NCBI GenBank assembly: GCA_033964015.1
Contig: CM066919.1
Location: 3,810,101 to 3,874,100, forward strand
DNA length: 64,000 nt
Direction of reading: 5' to 3'
Source: Scolanthus callimorphus
Lineage: Eukaryota > Cnidaria > Anthozoa > Actiniaria > Edwardsiidae
In this document: positions 11,641-23,253 of the stretch, one piece after another
Numbering within the stretch: position 1 is the stretch's first letter
Layout: each line of letters starts with the position of its first letter
The notes under the pieces: generated by a model
Told to the model about the DNA's origin: nothing
What the model saw: only the letters and a program-made list of their open reading frames with translations
Databases searched by the model: none
Translations under genes and position numbers: made by a program

Positions 11641-11766
11641 CCACGATTTCTCCGAGGCACTCGGTGCCTTTGATTCTTTCCGTGGTCCGTTTCTTCCCGA
11701 TCCAATTTCGTGATTTGCGAAAACACGGCACTGTCATTCCACAAAAATACAAGATAACGTCACATC

Positions 11767-11942
11767 CACAGGGAATTTCTGCAGAAATCCATCCATGGTA
11801 AAAGCTGAATTTCCCATGGTAGGAGAATGAGAAGTGTTCGGATTTTCCATGGCTATCCATGTGAATTCCGAACACTTCCCATGCGTGTGCCTTGGGAAAT
11901 TCAGCTTTTCCCATGGATAGGTTTCTCCAGAAATTTCCTGTG
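11767..11942. mobile_element. Inverted-repeat element
   Basis: CACAGGGAATTTCTGCAGAA and TTCTCCAGAAATTTCCTGTG are terminal inverted repeats. Inner arms carry AAAGCTGAATTTCCCATGG / CCTTGGGAAATTCAGCTTTT. Same family as 7735-7865. Confidence 0.7.
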
Positions 11943-12599
11943 ATCAGGTGCCCAGTCGAGTTGATCGGGAATGTACTTATTTTGAGTTCTACTACTCCAA
12001 ATGATTCCTTTCCTGTTAAGGTGTGGGTTCACGAAAATGAGGTATCCGAGGTCCGCGGATAAAAATCCGTGTCGCGTCAAAATTGCTACGATGATAGTTA
12101 ATATGTCGTTTTAAAGCTTAAAGAATGGCCTACTGCCCTCGTAGCATAAATTGTGACACGACATCTCTTTTCGTGAGTCCATACCTTAAATCTCGTGTTC
12201 TGCCTTTCTCAACAGAACAAAAGCAAAACATATGAATCTTTACTGTTGATATTGCACCAATAAAAATACCACCTTCTACTTGAAGCACAGCGTGAATCTC
12301 AAAATAGCGTGTGACCATGGCGTAGTTATCATTAACTGAACCAATAATCGTTGTAAAATGCTTTTATTTATGCACAATTTATTGTACAATTTTGCTAAAA
12401 TATTAAGAGGTTCTTTTAGCTAAGCGCCTGAAGAAAAACTATTATATAATTCAATGAAATATATTGCCCTCGTCTGAGACTTTCTTAATGATATTCGTGT
12501 ATTAGTTATTCAAGAAAAACAAAATCACTCAGGCGAAATGCAACAACGTATCCTGTTTGCTCCCTGTTCGCGTTTATATTAGTCGAACTTAACCATAAT
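11943..12599. other. Upstream flank of the first tetraspan gene
   Basis: No exon recognised. AT-rich sequence precedes the start codon at 12600. No TATA box could be assigned with confidence. Confidence 0.35.
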
Positions 12600-15500
12600 A
12601 TGGCAATAAAAATCCCTACTTGGGCTGCAATCTGCTCTGGAATATGTGGGGTTATTCTACTTCTATGTGGAATAGGTGACATTGTGGCTGGATCGCTGTG
12701 GTTCGAAGAGGATCGAAGCTATGTCCCTCTTTCCGGTGGCTTGGGCCTCTGGTCTGGTGTACTGGTGAGATTTGTTGTCAAAACATAAAGTACAGTAAAA
12801 ACCCGCGAGTAAGAACGTACATTTTCTAAAGTTAGCCTGAACAGGTTCTTATATAAATGGTGCTTAAGTGCAAATTTAGATTCTTACATATGTTCTTAAT
12901 TTTTATGGCACAAATATAGTAATGTCGCGACTTATTCAAAAAGTTGTATGTATCAGCTTATATCACATTTCTCCTTTATTTTCTAGTGATCTGTACTGAA
13001 CAGCCCTGGGCATCATGGGCTTATATACTGTATATAAATTGTATCGAATTGCAAGGCATTTTTCGTACTGATATAAAGAAATGCATGTTCCAATTCACGA
13101 TTCATTTTTGTGAATATAGATTCCTCAATGTTGCAAGTTTTATTCCCCTATTGTTTGGAAAATTATGAACCTATTACAAATTTTAGGCTAAACAGGCTCT
13201 TATATAAAGGTCGTATAACAGGGAAACTTTAGCCTAACAGGTTCTTAAATTCTAGGTTCTTACTAGACGGCTTTTACTCTATAGTATAAAGATATTGACT
13301 GTTGATGTTATTATTGAAATCTCATTACCTTAGCATCACCTTAGTCTCGCGGTTATCATTTTTATATGTGTTTTCATAGATGTATGCTGGTGCGTCGAAT
13401 TTTTCCATTAGAATCTGAAAGGTGTCTAGCTACCTAGCTTAGCTCTTATAGTTATTGTCGGGCGCCCGTGTCTAAATAAGGTAAATGTTGTTTCTCAGCC
13501 CACTATACCACTATGCGAGGGACAACCACGGTGCTCGCTACATACTAGATAGAGCAGTTTTTTTATGACTGTCGTAAATCTGCTCTATACAATGCTTTCG
13601 AGTGGTATACTGCAGAATATCCCACGCATCACTTTGTATTTTCTGGTAACACACGAGCATCCAGGCGAGCGTGTATGCTAAGAAAACACCATTGACAAGT
13701 TGTGACAAGGATATTCTGCAGCATACAATGATCATTCATTTTTACGTAAATGCAGTGCACGATGGGAAGGTTGAGTTGAATATAAAACGCCAGTCATTCT
13801 GATTGGCTCATTTTTGTGGTGTGGTATAATTAAAAATTATTCCTCGAGCCCGAATGGGCTCTGAGTCAATAGTCCATGAGGCCGAAGGCCGAGTAGTAGG
13901 TCAATTTGTATAACCAAAAACGTTTTCTGGTCTGGTCATTTGCCATTTTCTGGCTTTCAAACTTATAGCCTACTTATAGTAACTTATATCCTACTAGTAG
14001 CTCAACCAATCAGAACGCAGCATTGACAATAGACCACTAGTGTGATTTGACTAAAGAATGATATACCTAACCAACCTAACAAACACCCATGGCTGTAAAA
14101 TTCAATGAGCCTCCTCTCAAGCAATCTTAATCGAATGTATAGATGATTGACGTTAGCCTTCCAATCATTTGTATGACCGCAGATGTGTTTAACGGGTCTG
14201 GCAGGGATCATAGCATGCGCAGCAAGAAATGGATGTTCGGTAAGAAATATTTTACAAATAGACTTCGAGTTTTCTACGAGTCAATAGAGGATTAACGAGG
14301 TGTGTAGCGCCGAATTGACTATTTGCCTCGTAGAAAATGAGAGCGTCTAATTTACTATAACATAAAGCCTACTAGTAGCAGTAGCACAACCAATCAGAAC
14401 GCAGCATTGACAAAAGAAAACAATTGTGATTTGTAATACGTGATAGATAGTGAGTAGCGAAGCCAATCAGATTGCAGAATTCGTGATAATGTGCGAGTGG
14501 GTTTCTACTAAAACAAGATAGAAACCCTAGAATAATGCAGACCAGCCCATATCTTTTATACTAGATAGTACCAGAGGGCGGCGGTCGGCGGCGGTCGGCA
14601 AAAAATGAAGTGGACACGTAATTTCTTTTTTTTTTCATGTTTTTACCATTTTGATTATTAAATATGTCACAATGTAATCGTAACGACGTTCTCTGAGCCT
14701 AATGTCACAAAACAAAACAGACGCGCTTCTGTTCCTTTTCTTCTTTCCGTGTAATAGGCAAAATATATATATATAGCTTCAAAAAATGGGGGTGCTCAGC
14801 CCCCCAGTTCAAAAAGTGGGGCTGCTCGAGCACCCCCTGCCCCCTTTGGGTCCGCTGCCTATGACTACGGAGAATCAAACACAAAATTCTCCAATCCCGC
14901 ATTCATTATGTTCTAGTTACTGTTGTTACGTCGGACAAACATGTTTCTTTGACACATGAACCCGATTGCAGGAATAAATGAGTTGCCAAAAATGGTCCCG
15001 CGAAAATTCATGATGCCCACAAACAATCTCCGAAAGCGGTAGTTTTGACCATGAGCATTAACAAAAAAAAGTTCTTGGTAAGATCTAGTGCGCGCCCATT
15101 CAAAGGTTTCTGGACTCTCCTTTCGCTGACCACAGGCAACCGGAGCCGCGAGGAGAGTTCAGGGACTGGACTAGTCTCTATAGGCCTTTTGTAGTTAGAG
15201 GTCACGTGACCTGGTCCCCCTTAAAATGAGCAGCTTTACCCAAATGAAGCTCAGAGATGAAAAGAGCATGGTGATTTGAGTAAAAATCGCAAGCTACAAT
15301 GCAACCTCAAAGAATGGAATCCAAAATAAAACTTGTTTTTTTAATAGGGTTTGTAATATGGCTGCCATACACATCCTATTAACATAAACAGTTTTGTTTT
15401 TGCTTTCTCTTTTCGAGGGTGCATCATAGAAATATGAAAGGCCCTAGTTTTTTACTAAAATCATCATGCTCTTTTCATTTCTGAGCATCATTTAAGCAAA

Positions 15501-18415
15501 GCTGCTCATTTTAAGGGTGACCAGGCAAGTGACCTCAACGTGCAAAAGGCCTATTGCAGGTCCTAGCGACGGCCGAACAGGTCAGACAGGCAGACGGATA
15601 GACGAATTAACAGTAAAATAACAAAATGTATTTTCTTCTAGCATGGCATCTATTTAACACTTTTGATCCTGTGCATGGTTGTGTCTATAATACAAGCGGC
15701 CCTTGCTGGAACAGTGTATACGTTATTGGATATGGTCATGGACGGCGCATGCAGTAATATGGTGGGCAAAAAGGGATGCACATGCAATAGAGGCTCGAGC
15801 AGAGTGAAAATAAGTATGTATGATACAGGATGGTGTTTGCAATAACTAAATAGAGCGGATTTCACATGACTGTCAAGACTTGTTATGTAATTGCGATTGC
15901 TTTGCGTTCTCATTGGCTACTCGTTTTTCTCAGCCAATCAAATTCTGTAGTAAATACAATTGTGTAATTACCTAGTAATTGGTTCGGCTTGCAATTGGCT
16001 GAGAAAAAAGCCATTTAGGAGCAAGTGGTGATTTCTCTCGATTCTGATTGGCTAGTGATTGCTCAATTGCAATTGTTTCCACGACAGTCATGTGAAAACC
16101 GCTCTATAAGGCAAATGCCTAAAAGCGGAACTCCAATCATACACACCCCATGAGTCCAAACCGAACGCCGCGGCGCGTCGTATGAAACAAATTCATACGA
16201 CTCGGACGACTGATACGACTATAAGGAAACCAGCCTTTATAAACCATACAAATGTGTGTAAGTAAAACCCTAGAAATTTGTTATTGGTTCTTGGATTGCT
16301 CTTGGCTCGTAAAAGAAATACAGGGACGTCAACCCTAGGACTTCAAAAATCTGGAGACAGCCTTGAAATGGCGAAATTTCATGAAATCTCCCGGAGAAAT
16401 ACAACAAATGTATGGCAGTCGTTTTGAATTTTTCCCGGGAGGCGAAACGAAAAATCTTGAGACTCCCGGCATATCCGGGAGAGTTGACGTCCCTGTAAAT
16501 ATAGCTCCTCAACTAAAACAAAAACCTCTAAACATCATATATATTAGCCTGCGAGCCGGCTCTCCAGTGGGTTTTCCAGAGAAGAATTCGTTAGGGCGCG
16601 CGCGGGGTTCCTGTGGCGTCGGGATTCCTGTATCGCGGGGGGAGAGAGAAATCCCACACAGGAATCCCGCGCGTCAAAAAACTCGAATATCCGAAAAAAC
16701 CCACTGGAGAGCCGGCTAGCAGGCTACATATATATATTATGCATTCTCCTTTTTTCCAGCTGGATTGGAGTGTCCTATTTTTAAGGACTACGACCCTGTG
16801 ATGCCATACCTGCTGTCTGTCTTGATCATCTCTATCTGCGCCACTGTCGTCTCATTTGTTGGCATGTTTATAGCATGTTTTGGATGCGTGATAGGCAAAC
16901 GAAAAGGGGTACGTAGACATCCTGAGTTGTCTATCCACAATTCTCTTACGCAGAGCTCCCCAGCTCGTCTCCTCGCGGGGAGTCTCTGGTGACAAGGCTG
17001 TAAAAACGCACTGGTCATTTTGACCAACACTATATGGTCATCTCTGACTCAAATGATGTGAAATTGAGTCAGAGATGATCAATTTTTGGTCAAATGACCA
17101 GTACGTTTTTACAGTGTATGCACGAGATTTGATACAGCGCCGTTGACAAATCTTTCTGCGCATGCACCAACGTTCAAAACCAGCCAATCAGCAAATGTCC
17201 TCAAATGGATGTCACCAGAGCCTCCCCTGCGAGGAGACATATCTATCCACTTACAAGAAATATATAATTCATGATATAGCTCTCGTAAGATTGGATTGAT
17301 ATCCTCAGTGCAAAACAATAGAGGGTCAAACAATAGAACGAGGAAACAATGGGATGCTTTGTTCTGCCTATCCACAATCACACAATTTCTTCCGAGAAGC
17401 TGTATCACTCCTGAAATATATGGCAGAGCCTTTAGTTTGGGCAATTGCAAAGGGATTATGTCACTGTTGTTTTAAGAAAAGAAACAAACATCTATAAAAC
17501 TAAGGTCAGTGGTGCATAACAATAGAATATCAGTGGCAGAACCAGGATTTTACAGAGAGGGGTCCGTTTCATTTGCCACTCCTTCGACGACTGATACGGG
17601 CAAAATATGCAGAGGTCGGCCATGCGTGGTCTTAGTATCACAAAAATCCTCATTGTTTTGGTGCTCAAGGGGATTCGAACCCTCGCCTCCCCCCCCCCCC
17701 CCAGATCCGCCACTGGGTAAGATTTAATAGCGTTGAAAACAAGGGAAGCCTTTGATAGGTTTTGAAAACAGTTCAGCCTGATAAGAAATCGAAAAAGACA
17801 ATCGATAAAGTAAAGATTCCGTACCCTTTTAACAACTTCCAGGTACTTTTGGTTCGATTCTCAGGCAACACTGCTGTGCCGGCGTCGTTTTGTTGTTTCT
17901 TGAAAGACATTATGGTTTACACGCTATAATTTGCAAATGGAATTATCTCCCAAGAAGGCGTCGCTTGGTATTCAAGAATATGTAAAAGCTACAAAAAATA
18001 GTACGACGGATTGTTGAAATAGCTTGGCTATGTACGATTTGTTTTCGAGGTTTTTAGTCTTCGCTGGCCATCGTTACGGGACGATACGTCTCTGATTTGA
18101 AAGATGCACAGAACAGCTGCGCACTTGCGCGACAGGCTCCTATTAAGATAACTTAACTAACCCTAAAATGTCCCTTTATTAAATACACGTTTAAAAACTC
18201 TGCTTTTGCAGCATCCAGGTACAGTCCTCCGAGGGGGTCCTGCCACCCCACACCCTGTTGACCAATCGCGAGTGTCAGGATATCCAATGACAAACCACCC
18301 CGCCTCATACATTGGACCTTCCTATGGACCAGAGTCGTTTTCGACTCCGTCGCCTACTTACCCAATGTCCTTTGCAGCTGGCTCAGCACGGCCTTATTAT
18401 GGGAAACCTTATTAG
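12600..18415 (+). CDS. Four-helix membrane protein, CD20/MS4A-like, five exons (intact paralogue)
   Basis: Five exons join in frame: 12600-12764, 14183-14239, 15642-15813, 16760-16908 and 18212-18415 (747 nt, 248 residues plus stop). All introns have GT donors (GTGAGA, GTAAGA, GTATGT, GTACGT) and AG acceptors. Exon 1 holds helix 1 (about residues 8-35) and the start of helix 2, completed by the 57-nt exon 2. Exon 3 holds helix 3 (about 76-102) and a loop with several Cys (GACSNMV, GCTCN). Exon 4 has a further loop Cys and helix 4 (about 146-178). Exon 5 is a Pro/Ser/Tyr-rich cytosolic tail ending at TAG. Short termini, paired helices 1-2 and a Cys-bearing loop before helix 4 fit the CD20/MS4A type; claudin-like or other tetraspan families remain possible. 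The start is the first ATG, with helix 1 following at once. A tandem paralogue follows at 21.2 kb. Structure is well supported; the family name is inference. Confidence 0.8.
12793..13280. mobile_element. MITE, CAGTAAAAACCCGC family (copy 2)
   Basis: Within intron 1 of the first tetraspan gene. TA precedes CAGTAAAAACCCGCGAGTAA. The degenerate right end contains AGGTTCTTACTAGACGG and CTTTTACT. AACAGGTTCTTA words recur inside, as in the copy at 5062-5210. Confidence 0.65.
13549..13588. mobile_element. 40-bp deletion derivative of the ATAGAGCGG MITE family
   Basis: ATAGAGCAG and CTGCTCTAT bracket only about 20 bp, including ATGACTGTCGT. The full-length relatives at 15850-16107 and 28926-29171 have the same ends. 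Confidence 0.55.
13790..14060. repeat. Dispersed repeat shared with 50.45-50.70 kb
   Basis: CTCGAGCCCGAATGGGCTCT, CATTTGCCATTTTCTGGCTT and AACCAATCAGAACGCAG occur here; close matches appear in the other orientation or order at 50460-50640. Noncoding; lies in intron 1 of the tetraspan gene. Confidence 0.55.
15180..15554. mobile_element. Foldback MITE with ATAGGCCTTTTG ends
   Basis: ATAGGCCTTTTG and CAAAAGGCCTAT close an element whose arms of about 100 bp pair through AAAATGAGCAGCTTTACC / AAAGCTGCTCATTTTAAG and GAAAAGAGCATG / CATGCTCTTTTC. It lies in intron 2 of the first tetraspan gene. Confidence 0.75.
15850..16107. mobile_element. MITE, ATAGAGCGGATTTCACATGAC family (copy 1)
   Basis: ATAGAGCGGATTTCACATGA at the left is inverted to TCATGTGAAAACCGCTCTAT at the right, with TA available as target duplication. 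CCAAT-type words (GATTGGCTAG, CAATTGGCTGAG, CAGCCAATCAAA) are frequent inside. It starts 37 bp after exon 3 of the first tetraspan gene. Confidence 0.8.
16546..16725. mobile_element. 180-bp MITE with AGCCTGC ends
   Basis: The 30-bp terminal inverted repeats begin AGCCTGCGAGCCGGCTCTCC and end GGAGAGCCGGCTAGCAGGCT; they differ at one position. ATATAT-type sequence lies on both sides. It ends 34 bp before exon 4 of the first tetraspan gene and so approaches its branch-point region. Confidence 0.8.
16999..17114. mobile_element. Short inverted-repeat element
   Basis: CTGTAAAAACGCACTGGTCA and TGACCAGTACGTTTTTACAG are terminal inverted repeats, with inner GATCATCTCTGACTCAA-type arms. Intron 4 of the first tetraspan gene. 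Confidence 0.75.
17531..17715. mobile_element. MITE, CAGTGGCGGATCCAGG family (copy 2)
   Basis: CAGTGGCAGAACCAGGATTT and CCAGATCCGCCACTG bound the element, with a C-rich tract near the right end. A tRNA T-arm-like GGATTCGAACCC word at 17670-17681 may be chance or SINE debris. Confidence 0.65.
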
Positions 18416-18550
18416 TGACATCAGAATGGACTTGCTCTTTTTAGTAATGTTTTAACACAAAAAGTTAATCAAGAAATATGGAACATTCTCTTCGAGAAGC
18501 TGCTCCCGAGCTTTTTCGTCGATTTTAAACGACGCCTCATATCCGTTAAG

Positions 18551-18783
18551 TCCAGTTTCGAATTCTCTAATCTACCGCTGAATAGGCATCGGCGGCGCAT
18601 AAATACAGTCGGAGCCTCGGTTTGATATAGAAAAAGTTGTGAATACCAACGAGAAACTGATGAAGCTGGAATGGAGACAATAAACAAAACTTTTTGGACT
18701 CGTCGGTATTCGCAACTTTCCCACTGTATTTAAGCGCCGTTGATGCCTATTCAGCGGTAGATTAGAGAATTCGAAACTGGACT
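18551..18783. mobile_element. MITE with TCCAGTTTCGAATTC ends
   Basis: A 40-bp inverted repeat begins TCCAGTTTCGAATTCTCTAA and closes with TTAGAGAATTCGAAACTGGA. It lies 136 bp beyond the stop codon of the first tetraspan gene and abuts the next element. Confidence 0.8.
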
Positions 18784-19042
18784 ATAGACCTCGTCGGCTT
18801 GGGCGTAATGTTTTCCCATTTCAGATTACGTGGCATTCGTTTGAATAATCTTTCTTTGTTTGGGTGGCTTCCATATCCATATATCCTTTGGTGCGTAGCA
18901 AAAAAACATACACACATAATGTTTATTTAGACCATGGCGGAATCATCAGTACGTAATTACAAAAAAAAGAAGTAAAACTACTAATGGGAATGCCACGGGA
19001 TCTGAAATAAGAAAACATTACGCCCAAGCCGAGGAGGTCTAT
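18784..19042. mobile_element. MITE with ATAGACCTC ends
   Basis: ATAGACCTCGTCGGCTTGGG is inverted at CCCAAGCCGAGGAGGTCTAT, with arms through GCGTAATGTTTTCCCATTTC. It abuts the previous MITE. A diverged relative sits downstream of the second tetraspan gene at about 33170-33386. Confidence 0.75.
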
Positions 19043-20163
19043 CTTTTTGTGAGCGTTAGAATTTGGAATCCAAGGGCCCCCTAAAGGTTTATCAAAAATG
19101 GACTGTGCTCGATGATTTTTGTGGTGCACGCTTGCTCGCGGAGTTTTTTGCGGTGCTCGATTGCTCGCAAATAATGAGCAAAAAGTGATCGAAAGTTTCC
19201 TATAAGTGCTCGCTGCTCGTATTTGCTTCAAAATGTCCGGTCTCACACAGAAAAACAGTGTGCTCGCAAGTCCTCGCAAAGGATCATTCGAGGGTCCTAA
19301 TCCAGGTATTGGAATGGTCTGTAGATTATTTTCGAATCCGGATCCCATGACAATAGAATCCAGAGGCTACAGAAGTTGCTCTTTCTCACTGCATACTCAT
19401 TACCACATCGCAAAGCTAAGTTATTAAGAAGAGGATCTGCGACTGCTACGGAAATAGGTATGCAGCGAATAGAGGCACGTTGGGCGTGTCAGTCAAACGC
19501 CGTAGGGGAATGAAGGGTGGGTAGAAACATTTCATAATCTTGTCGAGATGAGCGCGAAACTGGCACGTGGTAAGACTGTGAGTGCCAGCTTTATGCCAGG
19601 GCGCGCAAAGTATTACGAATAACCGGTTTGGCCAGTTTGAAAGGATTCCATGCGCGTTTGGCGATGCGATCATTATTATGCAGAGTGAGAATAGTGAAAG
19701 AGTAGTAGCCCATACAATACAAAAGAGAACAATGGAGCTATGAGCCCATACAACACAAAAGAGAACAATGGAGTAAGAGCGTAATAAAAGTCTGATGTTA
19801 AAGCGTGTTTCACTGGATCATGGAAACCACTCTATGTATAATAATAATAAGAATAATTCAGATGTAATAAAAAAGTAATTTATATAAATAGTTCAATAAT
19901 TACAGTAAAGGTAAATAGATAAGTTTTGTGTTTGATTTTTTTTGATAGACTTTTTTGTTGTTTGCTTTTCCATAAGTTTCAGGTTTAACAGATCGGGCAA
20001 GTAAAAAGGTCCCATATCTAGTCGGGAGGCCGACAGGGCCATTCCACTTTTTATCCGAAACAGCGCGAGGCAAACCGTTTGGGACAAACGCTTTCCTTGC
20101 GTGATAACAATATAAATGTTCCCAAATTTAACAGGCCTGTATCTATGCCAATCTACAACGCTG
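19043..20163. other. Intergenic, no gene recognised
   Basis: Includes a TGCTCG-rich stretch at 19108-19270 and AT-rich sequence with an AAGAACAATGGAG duplication at 19722-19772. The 18923-19348 reverse frame overlaps the MITE and is not supported. Confidence 0.4.
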
Positions 20164-20870
20164 CAGGTAGATTAAGGCATGGGTCAATGCTTGATTTTGA
20201 CCTAAAACGAAGGGGGGTGGTCAACTCTTTTTGAAAATGCACAAAACAAGGGAATAACTTGTTCATAAGATCGGTATGGATAAAATCTTCAATAACAATC
20301 ATGTACACTCTTCATCAACTCATCACGTGACCTATCACATTTCTTAACACCAAAAATTCGAATTGTCAACATATTTGTCAAAAGTCTGAGCGCTAAACGC
20401 AAATTTTCTTGGAACCTTTTCTTATGAATAGATTAAGGCCATCAACATGTACAACTTGTCATCTAAAAACTTGAAGATATTTCTAAAATACGTTAAATAT
20501 TCACGATTATATTTTTCAGGGGACTGGGTCGAGTAAGTAATTCTTTAATTTCTCAGTAAAAATAGATTAAGTCCTAATTATCCAGATGCAGTTTTGAGGA
20601 CATTGCCATTAGACACGTTAAAAGTTGAAGGGTGTTTAGTTTCATTGGGGTTTTCAACTCAGACTTTTAAGCCAAACAATATGAAAGGGATACTTGCGTG
20701 ACACCAGAAGGTTAAATGTCACACACGCAAGGTCGGTTCTGATGTCATCATTTTATGTAAAGTAACAAACATAAAAATTTTCATGAAGCAAGATACATCA
20801 TAAACAACATTTTGACCACCCCCTCACATTTTTGATAAAGAAGACGAGACCCATGCCTTAAATCTGCCTG
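20164..20870. mobile_element. 0.7-kb non-autonomous element
   Basis: CAGGTAGATTAAGGCATGGG and CCCATGCCTTAAATCTGCCTG are imperfect inverted ends, with GGTGGTCAA / TTTTGACCACC further in. No coding frame inside. Confidence 0.6.
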
Positions 20871-21902
20871 AGGGCCACTCTAAAATCTGACACTTGACGT
20901 GCTACCACCTAACATGTAATGTTTCGGAATTATGCATGAATTATGCTAAATTGAAAGTGAAGAGCCAGAACTACAAGTGTTTCCTGCTGGACCGTTTACA
21001 ATTTCAAAATGTTTCTCTACAAAGCTAACCCTTCTCATTGCCCTACGAGTGATACTAAAAAATCCCTGAAGTAAAAGGCCTATTATTTTGATAGTTTTAA
21101 CGGAAGTCGAAGATAATCTCTCTCACTAAACTAGTGCTCGACGAAGTCGCGCGAGGTCGAGTCTTTGACGCACGTGACGTGTAAAACCGCGCAACAACAA
21201 GGATCTTTGCGAAGAGTCAGCATCCTGTTCATTATGGCAATGAAAATCCCTACTTGGGCAGCAATTGGAGCAGGAATATGTGGAGTTCTTCTATTTCTTT
21301 GCAGTATCGGTGACATTGTGGCTGGATCGCTGTGGTTTGGACAGAATCGAAGCTATGTCCCTCTTTCCGTCGGCTTGGGCCTCTGGTCTGGTGTACTGGT
21401 GAGGAAGTTGTTTTGCCGTTTTCTTAAAACACCATACGGAATTGCACCCTCTTGATGAGGCTTGCTTGATTTTCTTTACATTATTTTGTCCTGTTATAAA
21501 ATACATAATACGTGAGCAGAAAATCCATAACCAAAACATATAAATGTTAGGGGTGCTTATAAATGTTAGGAATGTTAGGGGTGCTTATAAATTAACCAAT
21601 GTTTTTTTGTTCGTGCAAGTCCCTGACCTTTTACGTCTTCCTTTTTAAAAACTTTTAAAATCTGTCAATCATGTGTATGGTCACGCAAAGAGTCACGCAG
21701 CGACCTTGATTACCTTGCCTTGATTACCCTTTTATTTTTCCCGATTTATTATCGAGGAGTCAAACTGACAAGGTTCCAACCACTCTAAATCACTCATTTC
21801 GTGACAATGAGTGTATTTTTCAGTGATATAGTTCTGATATGGCTTACTAATATTTTGAGAGGGATTTTTTTTAGTGATTCGAGCAACTTGTGGCCAAACT
21901 CT

Positions 21903-22441
21903 GGGGCCGGCTCCTGAAAAGAGGACTAACTTAATCCAGGAATAGCGGCTAATCCAGGATTAAATCTGCCATTCTAGGATTAGCTAATCCAGGCATACAA
22001 ATTGGCATACAAAGTTATTCACGGATTAGTTATTCTAGGAATAAGACAAACATAACCGGTTTTGACTACTTTGAAAGCGATTTCATTTGCTCAAATGGTT
22101 GGACACCTGTCCAACCACGGGAAGACTGCCCCCCCCCCAAAAAAAAAAAAAAAAAAATGGCGGAGTTGAGAAAATTTAGGTTTGCTGTAAAAAGAGACTA
22201 AAACAGTTATCAAATGGCAATTTTTTTTTCTTGACAATACAACGAATGTCTAGTACAATTATCATTCTCGACCCTTGTGTGGTTTAGTTTTTCCAGAATG
22301 TGAACAACGACAAGAAATTGTTTTCCCCGAACACGGTACAAAAAATATCGAACGTTAATCCCTGCTCGCGAGGTGGGTAAATAAATAAATAATATAATAA
22401 TCCCGGGAATAGCGCTATTCATGCTTTCAGGAACCGGCCCC
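21903..22441. mobile_element. 0.54-kb non-autonomous element with GGGGCCGG ends
   Basis: GGGGCCGGCTCCTGAAA and TTTCAGGAACCGGCCCC are inverted ends. Inside, GGATTAG and TAATCCAGG words alternate near the left. It lies in intron 1 of the second tetraspan gene. Confidence 0.7.
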
Positions 22442-22679
22442 TCAGGTGGTGAACTTTGCAATTTCATTTCTCTGCTTTACCGGTAAAATGAGAATTTTAT
22501 CGCGCGCGTTCCTTATTGTTAAATCTTCGTTTTTGGGCATTTGTAAATAGATAACTTCTATTAGAAAATAACACCTATGTTGTATTGCGAATGTGCGCAT
22601 TCTGATTGGTTAAAAAGCGTGTTTGAGAAACACGATTGTCACGCAACGCTGTCGCGCGTGTGTATGTTATTTTCTAAAA

Positions 22680-22863
22680 GCAATAAAAATACTTTCTGCG
22701 TGCTCTCTGGTTTCTTACAAACACTCGGGGAATGTTGGTCGAACTGATAAAACTAGAAAGACACTCGCTTTCGGCTTGTGTCATTCAAGTTTTGATCAGT
22801 TCTCCCAACATCCCCCTCGTGTTTGTAAGAAAGCAGAAAGCACGCGGAAAGTACTTTTATTGC
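22680..22863. mobile_element. Foldback MITE
   Basis: GCAATAAAAATACTTTCTGC and TACTTTTATTGC close arms of about 65 bp that also pair through TTACAAACACTCGGGG / CCCCCTCGTGTTTGTAA. Confidence 0.7.
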
Positions 22864-22960
22864 TTAATTAAAACATGGGACGAGCCCAAGTTAAAGCTTA
22901 CAATTTGTAATTCTTTTAAAACTAGAAATAATCTAAGATTAATAAGTGCGTTTCCTTGAA

Positions 22961-23253
22961 CAATTGGGCTGTTCCCAAAAAAAAATTGTACCCTCCAAAA
23001 ACTCCAAATTTTCAAAAATTGCTTTACCCCTTCCAGACTCCTGTACAACTCCTGTGGAAATTTGAAGCAACCCCTGTGGAAATTTGAAGCAACCCCTGTG
23101 GAAATTCCTCATTCTCTTGTTGGGCATGTGGAAATTCCACAGTAATGTTGCAAATTGATACCCTGTGGAAATTCCAGGGTCAAAATCACTGCCCCCGTGG
23201 AAATTACAAGGTCAAAATCAACAAACCCTGTGGAAATTTGGAACAGCCCATTG
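22961..23253. mobile_element. MITE with internal tandem CCTGTGGAAATT repeat
   Basis: CAATTGGGCTGTTCCCAAA and TTTGGAACAGCCCATTG are the inverted ends. Between about 23040 and 23240 the word CCTGTGGAAATT recurs about seven times at variable spacing, first in a regular 23-bp period with GAAGCAAC. Confidence 0.7.

Noticed and set aside
11489..11914. 141-codon reverse frame
   Set aside because: Lies over the satellite monomer and an inverted-repeat element; repeat-derived.
17665..17690. tRNA T-arm-like GGATTCGAACCC
   Set aside because: No A box or acceptor stem at the right distance; it lies inside a MITE, so not called as a tRNA.
18923..19348. 141-codon reverse frame
   Set aside because: Overlaps the MITE at 18784-19042 and a TGCTCG-rich tract; no domain.
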